From positions 1-51,260 of IMG/VR virus record IMGVR_UViG_3300046389_000538: DNA of 51,260 nt; one strand, given 5' to 3'. Shown here piece after piece: positions 37,752 through 45,749 of this stretch. The stretch's first letter is position 1; the number at the start of each line of letters is the position of its first letter. The notes beneath the pieces were generated by a model. The model did not search any database. It saw only the letters and a list, made by a program, of their open reading frames with translations, and was not told the origin of the DNA. Both the position numbers and the translations under genes were made by a program. The DNA comes from a virus.

Positions 37752-38438
37752 TTAATTTGTTCTCAAATGGTTATACAGTTTAAACTTTAATACTGGTAAA
37801 ACCCTTTCATCCATGTCAAATTCTGAATTGACACTACATCTGAAAAATCTATAATCTGAACTTTCCTGTTCTACCTTTGTTATGAAAAGAGATATTGCTC
37901 TTAAATCATATATTGATTCTCCTTCAAATTTTAAATTTAGATCTTTCCAATTTTCAGTTAAAAGAGACGGAACTTTAAATGAATAAACTTTCATTATATC
38001 GTCTTGAGATTTAATAAGGGCATATCCTAGTTTTTTAGTTCTTTTTATATTTGGTATTTCTGTAACATTAATTGATCTTTCCACCAGTCTAAATACCACT
38101 CTTACATTTTTATGTATTTCTTCTAAAACATCAATTGCTTTGTCACATAATTTATACATGTCTTCGATACTCTTGTCTCCTTCTGGATATTCATATTCCA
38201 ATGACATCGTATCCAGATTAATTCCCTTAAGTACCCTAAGATTAACGTCTATTTCTTCCTTTCTATGTTTAATTTTGTACATTTCAAGTAGATGATCTTC
38301 TACTTCGTCAAGAATAGATATTAGCCCTCCGTCTTTAAGATTCTTATTAAATAAGTTCTTAGCTGCTAAAAGTTTATAGAATTTTAGTTCAAAATCATGT
38401 GGCTCTATAGTTAGCCAATTGGGATCTAATACATTCAT
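37752..38438 (-). CDS. Hypothetical protein upstream of tail genes
   Basis: 228 residues; the N-terminal two thirds are helical (FKYKLLAAKNLF-like and EVEDHLLEMYKIKHRKEEID), the last 70 beta-rich. Begins MNVLDPNWLTIEPHDFELKF. No motif recognised. Position ahead of structural genes suggests a virion or assembly role. Confidence 0.5.
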   Translation of the reverse strand: MNVLDPNWLTIEPHDFELKFYKLLAAKNLFNKNLKDGGLISILDEVEDHLLEMYKIKHRKEEIDVNLRVLKGINLDTMSLEYEYPEGDKSIEDMYKLCDKAIDVLEEIHKNVRVVFRLVERSINVTEIPNIKRTKKLGYALIKSQDDIMKVYSFKVPSLLTENWKDLNLKFEGESIYDLRAISLFITKVEQESSDYRFFRCSVNSEFDMDERVLPVLKFKLYNHLRTN

Positions 38439-38471
38439 GGAATATTTATCTAATATTCCAGGTGCGTTCCT

Positions 38472-38783
38472 TTATTTTTTAGAAGATGTCTTCTTTTTAG
38501 AAACTTTTTTAGCTGTATTTTTATCAGTGGGTGGAATAGTTAATCCCCATTGTAGTATAAACCACTGTGCTTCCTTTTCGGCCATATCATGAGATAGACC
38601 TAGTTTACTAGATACAGTTTCTGTTATATGCTTTATAAATTTCTGCTCTTTCTCTTGAGTAGTTTTATATTCCATATACCATTGTGGATTGTCCTTAACA
38701 TCATCATAGGTTACCCCGTGATCTTTTAATTGATGATTGATTAGCTCAATAAATAATTCTCTTTCAATGTCTCTGTTTCTCAT
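38472..38783 (-). CDS. Small charged hypothetical protein with basic C-terminal tail
   Basis: 103 residues; helical, ends in KKVSKKKTSSKK. Starts MRNRDIERELFIELINHQLK and overlaps the 65-residue gene by four bases. The pattern of short helical domain plus Lys-rich tail suggests nucleic-acid contact, but no family is recognised. Confidence 0.48.
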   Translation of the reverse strand: MRNRDIERELFIELINHQLKDHGVTYDDVKDNPQWYMEYKTTQEKEQKFIKHITETVSSKLGLSHDMAEKEAQWFILQWGLTIPPTDKNTAKKVSKKKTSSKK

Positions 38784-38977
38784 AATGATAGTATTGTAAT
38801 TAGTGCATCCATATCCTGTAACCTAATCCATTCGTCATAGGTTAAAGAGATCATGGTGAAGTCTTTTGCCGGTGTATTTAAAAATTCAAACTCTTTCGTC
38901 GTTTCTGAAAAAGGATCACTTAATATCTTATTAAGAGAGTCTAAATCTTGCGTTTTTACGTAAATATGAATTTTCAT
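38780..38977 (-). CDS. 65-residue hypothetical protein
   Basis: MKIHIYVKTQDLDSLNKILS start, mixed alpha/beta, ferredoxin-like in appearance. Begins 12 bases after the clpP-like stop and overlaps the next gene. Not recognised. Confidence 0.48.
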   Translation of the reverse strand: MKIHIYVKTQDLDSLNKILSDPFSETTKEFEFLNTPAKDFTMISLTYDEWIRLQDMDALITILSL

Positions 38978-38989
38978 ATAATTTATATA

Positions 38990-39658
38990 TTAAGATTTCC
39001 CGATGATTTCGTCAATAATACCATAAGCTTTAGCTTCTTTTGCATTTAACCAAAAGTCTCTAGTCGCATCTTTCATTACTTCGTCAGCTGGCTTTCCACA
39101 ATATTCTCCTAAAAGATTAAATAATTCTTTATTTACTTTTTGCCATTCTTTCCAATCTATTTCAGCATCTTGAATATTACCATTAAATCCACCGGAAGAT
39201 TGGTGTAACATTGTAGTAGAATGTCTAAGTGAAGATCTTTTTCCCTTAGTCCCTGCTCCTAATAAAACAGAACCCATTGATGCCGCCATTCCGGTATTTA
39301 CCGTTTTAATATCTGACTTAATGTAATCCATAACATCAACCATTGAAAGTCCACTTTTAACACTTCCGCCTGGAGAATCAATATGCATTGTAATATCTGT
39401 TCCTCCAACTGAGTCTAAAAACATCAGCTGTGCTTGAACAATCGTAGACATATTATCATTAACAGGTCCTGCAACCCATAATAATCTATCCATCATTAAT
39501 CTAGAAAAGATATCCATCTGAGTAGCTCTTAACTCTCTTTCTTCTAAGATATATGGAGTTAACGAGTTTTCAATCTGCTTTTCATAGTAATTTAATTTAG
39601 ATGATGAAACATTATGATCACTCATCGCATACTTTTCAAATTCTTTTCCGTAATTCAT
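38990..39658 (-). CDS. clpP: ClpP-type serine protease
   Basis: 222 residues. The catalytic triad is visible: Ser127 in GMAASMGSVLL, His152 in MLHQSSGG and Asp201 in RDFWLNAKEAKAYGIIDEI. HIDSPGGSVKSGLSMVD is the oxyanion-side block. The first 45 residues are an extra arm compared with bacterial ClpP. In phages, ClpP-like proteins can be prohead proteases or work with Clp unfoldases; here a Clp unfoldase lies 2 kb away, favouring the latter. It starts ahead of the GT25 gene stop by 29 bases with a class-2 motif between. Confidence 0.9.
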   Translation of the reverse strand: MNYGKEFEKYAMSDHNVSSSKLNYYEKQIENSLTPYILEERELRATQMDIFSRLMMDRLLWVAGPVNDNMSTIVQAQLMFLDSVGGTDITMHIDSPGGSVKSGLSMVDVMDYIKSDIKTVNTGMAASMGSVLLGAGTKGKRSSLRHSTTMLHQSSGGFNGNIQDAEIDWKEWQKVNKELFNLLGEYCGKPADEVMKDATRDFWLNAKEAKAYGIIDEIIGKS

Positions 39659-39678
39659 ATAATTCTTTGTGTGTATTA

Positions 39679-39693
39679 TTTTAATATTATATT
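39679..39693 (-). promoter_or_regulatory. Class-2 promoter-like motif upstream of clpP
   Basis: Minus-strand AATATAATATTAAAA, two mismatches from the AGTATAATATTAAAG motif at 44,948 and 45,717; it starts 21 bases before the ATG. Confidence 0.4.
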
Positions 39694-40526
39694 AAGTTAT
39701 CCTTAAATGTTTCAACATAAGAATAAGTATTATCAGATTCGGTATCATCTCCTTGTGTTATTAGATTATGATTAGTCATATACACTTGCATGTTTTTGAA
39801 TTGATAATTAATCCATACGTCAACTGGGCCGACAATAGGCAAACCTTCTAATAATTTCTTAGCTCCTTCGTATGTTAATACGTAACCAGATAACCACCAT
39901 ACTCCATTATATAACCGTGATAGATTTTGGGAATGAGGATCCCATGTAAATCCAAATTGATTTGGCAAACTAGAAAGATACAATAAATCCCAATCATTAG
40001 GAAGTTCTTTTTCAAATATGCTTTCTATTTTATCTTGAAATTTATGACAAAATTCAAAGTCATCTTCCATTATGAGGGTGACTGGTGTTTTATTCTCTAC
40101 AATTTCTTTCCAAATTCTATAGTGTGAAAATGCGATTCCAGTTTCAGCAGAAGAACATAATATCTTATTATTTCTTTTTAATTTATTTTTCATTCCGGGA
40201 GAAGGATCTATTTCCCAGTGAAATGAAAATGGATATTTGTTAATGTGTATTTTTTTAGAAAACCACTTTATTCTTTTTCCTTCTATTGCGTCAAAGAATC
40301 TTAAATGATCTAGTAATGTTTTACGTCCCTTTAGTTTTTGGGAAGATGCTCTCTTCTCTGCTATTTTTAATCTATCTTTCCTGTATGCTAGATGAATAAC
40401 TACGGTGTCGTCAATATACTTAGTCCAGTCAATTCTTTTCTGTCTCTCGAATACTCGTAAGAGTCGAGAGAACCACTTTGCTGTGGTTCTAGCGACTCTA
40501 TTAAATCCTTCAAGCCCGTACTTCAT
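39687..40526 (-). CDS. Family 25 glycosyltransferase (collagen/LOS galactosyltransferase type)
   Basis: 279 residues. GT25 landmarks in order: VVIHLAYRKDRLKIAEKRA at 42-60 (the V.NL..R..R start), FFDAIEGKRI near 78-86, GIAFSHYRIWKEI at 130-142, LIMEDDFEF with EDD at 154-156, WDLLYLSSLPN, and a C-terminal GYVLTYEGAKKLLEGLP with PVD at 234-236. This family includes bacterial LOS galactosyltransferases and animal procollagen galactosyltransferases. The neighbour is clpP, and the collagen-like fibre is 8 kb away. Acceptor unknown; lysyl-hydroxylated collagen or host lipooligosaccharide are the main options. Confidence 0.85.
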   Translation of the reverse strand: MKYGLEGFNRVARTTAKWFSRLLRVFERQKRIDWTKYIDDTVVIHLAYRKDRLKIAEKRASSQKLKGRKTLLDHLRFFDAIEGKRIKWFSKKIHINKYPFSFHWEIDPSPGMKNKLKRNNKILCSSAETGIAFSHYRIWKEIVENKTPVTLIMEDDFEFCHKFQDKIESIFEKELPNDWDLLYLSSLPNQFGFTWDPHSQNLSRLYNGVWWLSGYVLTYEGAKKLLEGLPIVGPVDVWINYQFKNMQVYMTNHNLITQGDDTESDNTYSYVETFKDNLI

Positions 40527-40534
40527 TATTGAAT

Positions 40535-40843
40535 TTATATTCTATTTAGCAAGTCTGTAATGTGTTTACATTTTTCATAGTTTTCTCTTTCTTTAAAGAA
40601 TTCTAAAGATTTTTGCAAAGACTTAATATATCTATCTTCATCCAAAAAGGATTCGTACTCAGTACCGTGCTCATCTACCATTAAACATAATATATTACCG
40701 TTCATTGAGATGCCGTCTAGCGTATCTTCTATATGTTTTATAATGTTTAAATGAAAGCCAACGATGTCATCGATTCCATCTTCTAGGGAACCTATTTCCA
40801 TTGTCTTTGTATTAATCCTGAATCTCGGGTATTCCATCTTCAC
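40535..40843 (-). CDS. Small protein with C-terminal UVR-like motif (paralogue 4)
   Basis: 102 residues. Ends LEFFKERENYEKCKHITDLL, the same pattern as the other three paralogues although weaker. The N-terminal part (PRFRINTKTMEIGSLEDGID) is specific and beta-like. Overlaps the end of the thymidylate-synthase-fold gene by 32 bases. Confidence 0.55.
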   Translation of the reverse strand: MKMEYPRFRINTKTMEIGSLEDGIDDIVGFHLNIIKHIEDTLDGISMNGNILCLMVDEHGTEYESFLDEDRYIKSLQKSLEFFKERENYEKCKHITDLLNRI

Positions 40844-41711
40844 CTATGAGTTCTTCTTCGTTAACAATTCCTATATATGTTTCAAGTATTTCTTTAAATT
40901 CTAGCTGAGTTGGCTTTTCACCTTCGATTACTTCATTTACCTTTTCTATAAAAGATAATCCATGATCTGTTAATAGCATTTTACCAGCTTCAATATTAAA
41001 GAATGGTTCTTCAATAATCATTGCGTATTGTTCATTCTTTTCTGAATTTTCTTTAGATATTTCTTCTGCTAATTCAAAGTGTCTTTCGTAAAAGTGAGAA
41101 TTGTCTGCACAGTGATAGTATATTCCTAATTCTAATTCAGGATAAGCGTCTTTTAACCATAAATGTACGTGCTGGTGTACGAATGCGAAAAAGGGTGCAT
41201 CAAAAGTAAGACCATAGAATATATCATTAGATCTCATCTGTACTTTCATGTGAAGACGATTGTTTCTAATAAAGAAATTTAAATACATTGTACATACAAA
41301 ATCTTTGTTACCTTCAAACTGAAATTTAGGTTGATTAAGAAATGCTATTGCTTGTCTAGAGTTTTGATCTGCTTTTAATGAATCTACAACCCATTCTAAT
41401 TGTTCATTAAATAATAGTGAACCATAGTTTGAGTTGATTTCATTTGTATTAGGATTAGTTAATGTAGACCAGAATCCTGAAAATTGACCTATGTAATCTA
41501 CGTCATTATCTTTTCGTAAATACCATGCTAATTCACCTGCAAAATATTTCCAATTAAATTTTCTGCTTTCAAAATTTGCAATAGGAAGATATGAATCTAT
41601 CCCTAGTGTTGTTAAGGGAAGTTCTTTGACTTTCATATCTCTAGGTTGTGATTCGCTACCTATTTCGTCTATGTTTTTTAATATTTCTTGAAATTGACTT
41701 GAAAAATTCAT
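40812..41711 (-). CDS. Thymidylate synthase-fold enzyme, dCMP-type substrate Asp (dCMP methylase/hydroxymethylase candidate)
   Basis: 299 residues. Thymidylate synthase family: catalytic Cys140 in DFVCTMYLNFF, RSND at 160-163 (the phosphate-binding Arg and Asp/Asn set), followed by YGLTFDAPFFAF, and NSHFYERHFE near 208-218. In thymidylate synthases the substrate-selecting residue in GLPFNIASY is Asn; here the equivalent position is Asp171. Asp at that site is a hallmark of dCMP/CMP hydroxymethylases and turns thymidylate synthase toward dCMP. It may therefore make 5-methyl- or 5-hydroxymethyl-dCMP for modified DNA. Own class-2 motif upstream. Confidence 0.82.
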   Translation of the reverse strand: MNFSSQFQEILKNIDEIGSESQPRDMKVKELPLTTLGIDSYLPIANFESRKFNWKYFAGELAWYLRKDNDVDYIGQFSGFWSTLTNPNTNEINSNYGSLLFNEQLEWVVDSLKADQNSRQAIAFLNQPKFQFEGNKDFVCTMYLNFFIRNNRLHMKVQMRSNDIFYGLTFDAPFFAFVHQHVHLWLKDAYPELELGIYYHCADNSHFYERHFELAEEISKENSEKNEQYAMIIEEPFFNIEAGKMLLTDHGLSFIEKVNEVIEGEKPTQLEFKEILETYIGIVNEEELIGEDGIPEIQD

Positions 41712-41725
41712 TTAATAAGTTATTA

Positions 41726-41740
41726 GTTTATTATTATACT
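41726..41740 (-). promoter_or_regulatory. Class-2 promoter-like motif upstream of the thymidylate synthase-fold gene
   Basis: Minus-strand AGTATAATAATAAAC, close to the 15-base motif at 44,948 and 45,717; 15 bases before the ATG, preceded by TAGTATAA. Confidence 0.45.
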
Positions 41741-43742
41741 ATTTTTTAATAGAAAGTTTATCTTCTTTCTTAATATGTGTTATCGTGTAAACCTCGTCTC
41801 CTTTAACTATTTCTCCTTTAATGATTGCATCCGCTAAAAGATCTTCGATATAAGTCTGAACTGCTCTTTTTAAAGGCCTTGCTCCATAGTCAGGATCATA
41901 TCCTTTATCTGCTAAAAATTCTTTAGCTTGCTTAGTAACTTTGATATTGTATTTTTGGTCGAACATTCTGATTACTAGATGTTTAACTTCAATATCAACT
42001 ATTTGAAGAATATCTTCATGTTTTAACTGATCAAATAATACTACATCATCTAATCTATTTAAGAATTCAGGTGCAAACTTGTTTTTAAGTTCTTTTGCGA
42101 TGATAGCTTCAGTATGCGCTTTTCTTCCAGCAATTGAAGATTTCTTAGTTTCAAATCCAATACCTGTTCCAAACTCACTTACTTTTTTAGCACCGACATT
42201 AGATGTCATAATGATAATTGTATTTGTAAAGTCTACGGTTCTTCCCAATGAATCTGTTAATCTTCCTTCATCTAATACTTGTAATAGCGTATTGAATACA
42301 TCTGGGTGTGCTTTTTCAATTTCATCGAAAAGTACAACTGAATAAGGTCTTCTCCTAACTTGTTCTGTTAACTGTCCACCATCTTCATGACCAACATATC
42401 CAGGAGGAGAACCAATTAATCTAGATACTGCGAACTTTTCCATATATTCACTCATATCAATTCTAATTAAATGATCTTCTGATCCAAAATAATAATTAGT
42501 AATTGCCTTTACAGTTTCTGTTTTACCAACTCCAGTTGGTCCTAAGAACATAAAAGAGCCGATTGGTTTTTTAGAAGATGATACACCAGTCCTTGATCTT
42601 TTAATTACCTTAGAGAGTGCGTCTACTGCTTGATCTTGTCCAATAATCATTTTTTTAAGTTCTTCTTCCATAGCCATGATTATCTTACTCTCATCTCCTG
42701 TCATTCTAGTTACAGGAATTCCAGTTGCAGTAGAAATAGTTTCCGCAATGTCTTCTGACGTTACTTTCTTCTTTTTATCTCTTAGTGATTTTTCCCATGA
42801 AGCTATTTTTGTTTCTATTAATTTCCTAGATTGAATCTCTTTATCTCTAAAGTGAGCTGCTTTTTCATAATCCTGTTCTTCGACAGCTTTTAATTTGTCT
42901 AAAGAAATAGCTTCAACTTCTGTCTCTGCTCGTTTAATATGTACAGGAACTTTGATTTCACTTAAATGTACCTTAGCTCCTGCCTCATCCATTAAATCAA
43001 TAGCTTTATCAGGAAGTTCTCTGCTTGTAATATATCTTGTAGAAAGAGAAACACAAGCTTCTAATGCCTCATCAGTATATTCAACTGCATGATAGTCTTC
43101 ATAGTTTCCTTTAATTCTCTGTAAGATTTCTATTGTGTCTTTCTCACTAGGTGGATCTATAAATACCTCCTGGAACCTTCTGGTTAGTGCTCCATCATCT
43201 TCGATATTTTCTCTATATTCATCTAAAGTAGTTGCACCAATACATTGTACTTGTCCTCTTGCTAGTGCAGGTTTTAATATATTTGAAGCGTCTAAAGATC
43301 CGCTAACACCACCTGCTCCAACAATTGTATGTAATTCATCGATAAAAACAATGATGTCTTTGTTATTCTTTAATTCCTCAACGATAAGTTTCATTCTTTC
43401 TTCAAACTCACCTCTATATTTTGTACCTGCTACGATATTAGAAATATTGATAGAAACTATTCTTTTCTTTAAAAGAGTTCTTGCTACTTTTTTATCTACG
43501 ATTCTTTGTGCAATCGCCTCTACTAACGCAGTCTTACCTACACCAGGATCTCCTAAAATAATAGGATTATTCTTCTTTCTTCTCGATAGGATTTGGCAAA
43601 TTCTATACACTTCTTTTTCCCTTCCGATAATAGGATCTAGATTTCCTTTTGCAGCTTCAGCTGTTAGGTCTTCTCCATACTCATCAACGTAAGGTGTTTT
43701 TCTTTTACCGCCTTTTCCTGGATTTTCAAATTGTTCTGCCAT
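41739..43742 (-). CDS. ClpA/ClpC-type AAA+ unfoldase lacking the Clp N-domain
   Basis: 667 residues. Two AAA+ modules: Walker A GDPGVGKT at 64-71 and FIDELHT, then GPTGVGKT at 401-408 and VVLFDEIEKAHPD. Between them (about 283-310) is a UVR-like ClpC linker, AVEEQDYEKAAHFRDKEIQS. The second module has GIGFETKKSS with IGF at 528-530, the type of loop that docks on ClpP; it is missing in ClpB disaggregases. The bacterial N-terminal repeat domain is absent, so substrate choice probably differs. With the phage ClpP 2 kb downstream it could form a phage protease. Confidence 0.93.
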   Translation of the reverse strand: MAEQFENPGKGGKRKTPYVDEYGEDLTAEAAKGNLDPIIGREKEVYRICQILSRRKKNNPIILGDPGVGKTALVEAIAQRIVDKKVARTLLKKRIVSINISNIVAGTKYRGEFEERMKLIVEELKNNKDIIVFIDELHTIVGAGGVSGSLDASNILKPALARGQVQCIGATTLDEYRENIEDDGALTRRFQEVFIDPPSEKDTIEILQRIKGNYEDYHAVEYTDEALEACVSLSTRYITSRELPDKAIDLMDEAGAKVHLSEIKVPVHIKRAETEVEAISLDKLKAVEEQDYEKAAHFRDKEIQSRKLIETKIASWEKSLRDKKKKVTSEDIAETISTATGIPVTRMTGDESKIIMAMEEELKKMIIGQDQAVDALSKVIKRSRTGVSSSKKPIGSFMFLGPTGVGKTETVKAITNYYFGSEDHLIRIDMSEYMEKFAVSRLIGSPPGYVGHEDGGQLTEQVRRRPYSVVLFDEIEKAHPDVFNTLLQVLDEGRLTDSLGRTVDFTNTIIIMTSNVGAKKVSEFGTGIGFETKKSSIAGRKAHTEAIIAKELKNKFAPEFLNRLDDVVLFDQLKHEDILQIVDIEVKHLVIRMFDQKYNIKVTKQAKEFLADKGYDPDYGARPLKRAVQTYIEDLLADAIIKGEIVKGDEVYTITHIKKEDKLSIKK

Positions 43743-43790
43743 TGTAGAATTTAATTGTTATACTTATTTTACTCCGTTTTTAGGAATTGT

Positions 43791-44246
43791 TTATTTTGAC
43801 AGATTATCTGCGGCTGCTATTGCAGGTAAGATATCTGGCTTTATTCTTACTTTAATTCCAAGAGACTTAACGTAACCTATCGCAGCGTTAACTACTTTAT
43901 TAGAAGCGTGTTGTTCTTGGTGGTTGAGGTCTAAATCAATTGTATGTATATTTATCCCATTATCCCGAAGATATTGTGTAACTTCGACAGATCTTTCAAC
44001 TTCTCCCCATAACTTTCTCCACATATCTCGAATAGGTTCTACCTTTTCCTTCTTATAAAGAACATGGCATCCAGTATTTCCAACATGAATTACAACAGTG
44101 CTTACGTATGTAGTAAACTCACCCTTGACATGTGAATCACATCCTACATAAATTCGAATTGAATTATTGGAATTTCTTTTTATGTATTGTTTTAGATACG
44201 TCGCTAGATCAATTTGCGACTTATCAGCCAGTTTTCTAAACTTCAT
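43791..44246 (-). CDS. RNase H-fold nuclease-like protein (DUF458 type)
   Basis: 151 residues. IRIYVGCDSHVKGEFTTYVS at 31-50, then VIHVGNTGCHVLYKKEKVEP, the IDLDLN acidic strand and a C-terminal KPDILPAIAAADNLSK. This matches the DUF458/RNase H-like family with acidic residues on strands 1 and 4. Nuclease activity is predicted by fold only. It lies between the LOG gene (12 bases) and the Clp unfoldase. Confidence 0.75.
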   Translation of the reverse strand: MKFRKLADKSQIDLATYLKQYIKRNSNNSIRIYVGCDSHVKGEFTTYVSTVVIHVGNTGCHVLYKKEKVEPIRDMWRKLWGEVERSVEVTQYLRDNGINIHTIDLDLNHQEQHASNKVVNAAIGYVKSLGIKVRIKPDILPAIAAADNLSK

Positions 44247-44258
44247 TTATTATGTGTA

Positions 44259-44924
44259 TTAGAAATTAGTGGAGTCAGTATTCTTAGAAAACTTATTATG
44301 ATACTCTGTAATTTTAGAGACCGCTTCTTCCGCCGTATCGACTACTCTAAATAAATCAAAATCTTTTTGACTTATTGCACCGTGTTTCCATAAAGTATTT
44401 TGCATCCAATCTACTAGACCTTCCCAATAATCTTTACCCACGAGAACAATAGGATATTTTATATTATGTCCACACTGTGCTAGCGTAATAGCTTCAAACA
44501 ACTCATCTAAAGTTCCAACACCTCCCGGGCAAATAACAAATGCCTGTGAATATTTAAGGAACATTACCTTACGTGTAAAGAAATATCTATTCTCAACTCC
44601 TAAGTCTACGTAATCATTCATACTAGCCTCAAATGGTAATTCAATTCCAACGCCTATGCTTTTACCACCTGCATCATGTGCTCCTTTATTAGCAGCTTCC
44701 ATAATTCCAGGACCACCTCCTGTAATAACACCGAAACCTGCTTCAACGAGAAGCTTTCCAATTTTCTCAGCTTCTTTATACATTGGATTTGTTGATAATG
44801 TTCTAGCGCTTCCAAACACAGAAACACAGGGTCCTAATTCATTAAACGTATCAAACCCCTTTGTGAATTCTCCCTGAATTCTTAGAATCTGCCAAGCATC
44901 TTCAGATTTTCTATTGTTACTCAT
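44259..44924 (-). CDS. LOG family Rossmann-fold protein (nucleoside 5'-monophosphate phosphoribohydrolase-like)
   Basis: 221 residues. Landmarks: VSVFGSAR at 34-41, GVITGGGPGIMEAANKGAHD at 65-84, the RK pair at 118-119 and CPGGVGTLDELFEA at 132-145. These are the signature motifs of LOG/TIGR00730 proteins, which cleave nucleoside monophosphates to base and ribose 5-phosphate. In a phage this could degrade host nucleotides or a signalling nucleotide; substrate unknown. A class-2 motif lies 24 bases upstream. Confidence 0.9.
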   Translation of the reverse strand: MSNNRKSEDAWQILRIQGEFTKGFDTFNELGPCVSVFGSARTLSTNPMYKEAEKIGKLLVEAGFGVITGGGPGIMEAANKGAHDAGGKSIGVGIELPFEASMNDYVDLGVENRYFFTRKVMFLKYSQAFVICPGGVGTLDELFEAITLAQCGHNIKYPIVLVGKDYWEGLVDWMQNTLWKHGAISQKDFDLFRVVDTAEEAVSKITEYHNKFSKNTDSTNF

Positions 44925-44947
44925 TATGTGTTTTGATTATGTGAATA

Positions 44948-44962
44948 CTTTAATATTATACT
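44948..44962 (-). promoter_or_regulatory. Class-2 promoter-like motif upstream of the LOG gene
   Basis: Minus-strand AGTATAATATTAAAG, identical to the copy at 45,717-45,731. TATC lies 19 bases ahead of TAGTATAA here, so it also fits the class-1 layout. Confidence 0.6.
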
Positions 44963-44983
44963 AAGATATTCCTAAAAGTTTAG

Positions 44984-45016
44984 ATAAAAAAAGACCAATT
45001 CGTTAGAATTGGTCTT
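44984..45016 (-). terminator. Rho-independent terminator
   Basis: Perfect 11-pair hairpin (AAGACCAATTC and complement, four-base loop), followed on the minus strand by TTTTTTTATC. It ends the transcript from the 45.2-46.7 kb genes and sits just upstream of the LOG gene promoter motif. Confidence 0.92.
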
Positions 45017-45129
45017 AAAATAAATTATTTCTGTATAGCTATTCGTTCAAGTTTAAATATAAAACTTATGGATTATATATCAGCGTCTAAAGAGTAAAAT
45101 GTAATATTTTATTAAAATAGTCGAATAAA

Positions 45130-45158
45130 ATGATAATATCAAAATATCATATTATCAT
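45130..45158. repeat. AT-rich inverted repeat
   Basis: ATGATAATAT and ATATTATCAT form a perfect 10-base inverted repeat with a nine-base spacer, in the 167-base gap between the terminator and the Cys-rich gene. Nothing else was seen in that gap. Confidence 0.4.
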
Positions 45159-45183
45159 AATTTTAGAATCTTAAAATATCTTA

Positions 45184-45396
45184 TTATTTTAATCTAATAT
45201 TATTTACTGATCTTGCTGTACATCTCCAACATAAGGAAGCGGTTGAATCGGAACCAACCTCGGACCACTCTGTACATTCTCCGTCTTCCGGTGCAAATTC
45301 AGAATATTTGCTCATAGTTGGTTTTGAGTTTTGACATATCATCATTCTCTTACCATCTTCTTGCTTAGTTTTCCAATGTGTTCTTTTTTTAGCCAT
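45184..45396 (-). CDS. Small Cys-rich (zinc-ribbon-like) protein
   Basis: 70 residues from the ATG at 45,396 (MAKKRTHWKTKQEDGKRMM); an upstream ATG would add eight residues. Cys at 21, 41, 56 and 59, the last two in LCWRCTARSV, suggest one zinc site. Basic N-terminus. Similar small proteins occur in other T4-like phages as far as I recall, of unknown role. Confidence 0.6.
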   Translation of the reverse strand: MAKKRTHWKTKQEDGKRMMICQNSKPTMSKYSEFAPEDGECTEWSEVGSDSTASLCWRCTARSVNNIRLK

Positions 45397-45432
45397 GTTT
45401 ACCTTTATTAATCTTATCATAATATTAAGTTA

Positions 45433-45696
45433 TTATAATAGGTCTTCGTCTTCTTCTTTAAAATCTAGATCTATTTTAAAATTCTGCATTTGTGTATACA
45501 AATCGTCTAATATATGTGCAGCTACTAAAAAATTAACAGTAATTCCTATTGAAAAGATCCATCCGAACGACCATCCGGATATCCATGCAATAAATGAAGA
45601 TACGAGAGCTATTAATATTGTTGGAATTGCAAAGATAGCTGCAATGACACTAACGATTAGCACACAGTATATCATTTTTGATAAAACGTTATTCAT
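45433..45696 (-). CDS. Small membrane protein with acidic C-terminus
   Basis: 87 residues; two hydrophobic segments (YCVLIVSVIAAIFAIPTILI and WISGWSFGWIFSIGITV) and a soluble acidic tail (LDFKEEDEDLL). Class-2 motif 21 bases upstream. Function unknown; size and two segments would be compatible with a holin or an accessory membrane protein. Confidence 0.55.
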   Translation of the reverse strand: MNNVLSKMIYCVLIVSVIAAIFAIPTILIALVSSFIAWISGWSFGWIFSIGITVNFLVAAHILDDLYTQMQNFKIDLDFKEEDEDLL

Positions 45697-45716
45697 ATTA
45701 AAAGTTTAAGTTAATC

Positions 45717-45731
45717 CTTTAATATTATACT
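45717..45731 (-). promoter_or_regulatory. Class-2 promoter-like motif upstream of the small membrane protein
   Basis: Minus-strand AGTATAATATTAAAG, a 15-base exact copy of the motif at 44,948-44,962; it ends 21 bases before the ATG. Confidence 0.6.
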
Positions 45732-45749
45732 CTAATAATCTTAATTGTT

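Noticed and set aside
38990-39658. ClpP-like protein as the prohead maturation protease
   Set aside because: Possible in principle, but no capsid, portal or scaffold genes are nearby, and a Clp unfoldase with docking loop is, so the Clp role is preferred.
40812-41711. Simple annotation as thymidylate synthase ThyA
   Set aside because: The substrate-selecting Asn is Asp, so the plain dUMP annotation would be misleading.
43135-43692. 185-codon plus-strand frame opposite the Clp unfoldase
   Set aside because: The minus-strand AAA+ motifs are unambiguous; the opposite frame has no recognisable motif or start context.
41739-43742. AAA+ protein as ClpB disaggregase
   Set aside because: The long ClpB middle domain is missing and an IGF loop is present in the second AAA+ module.
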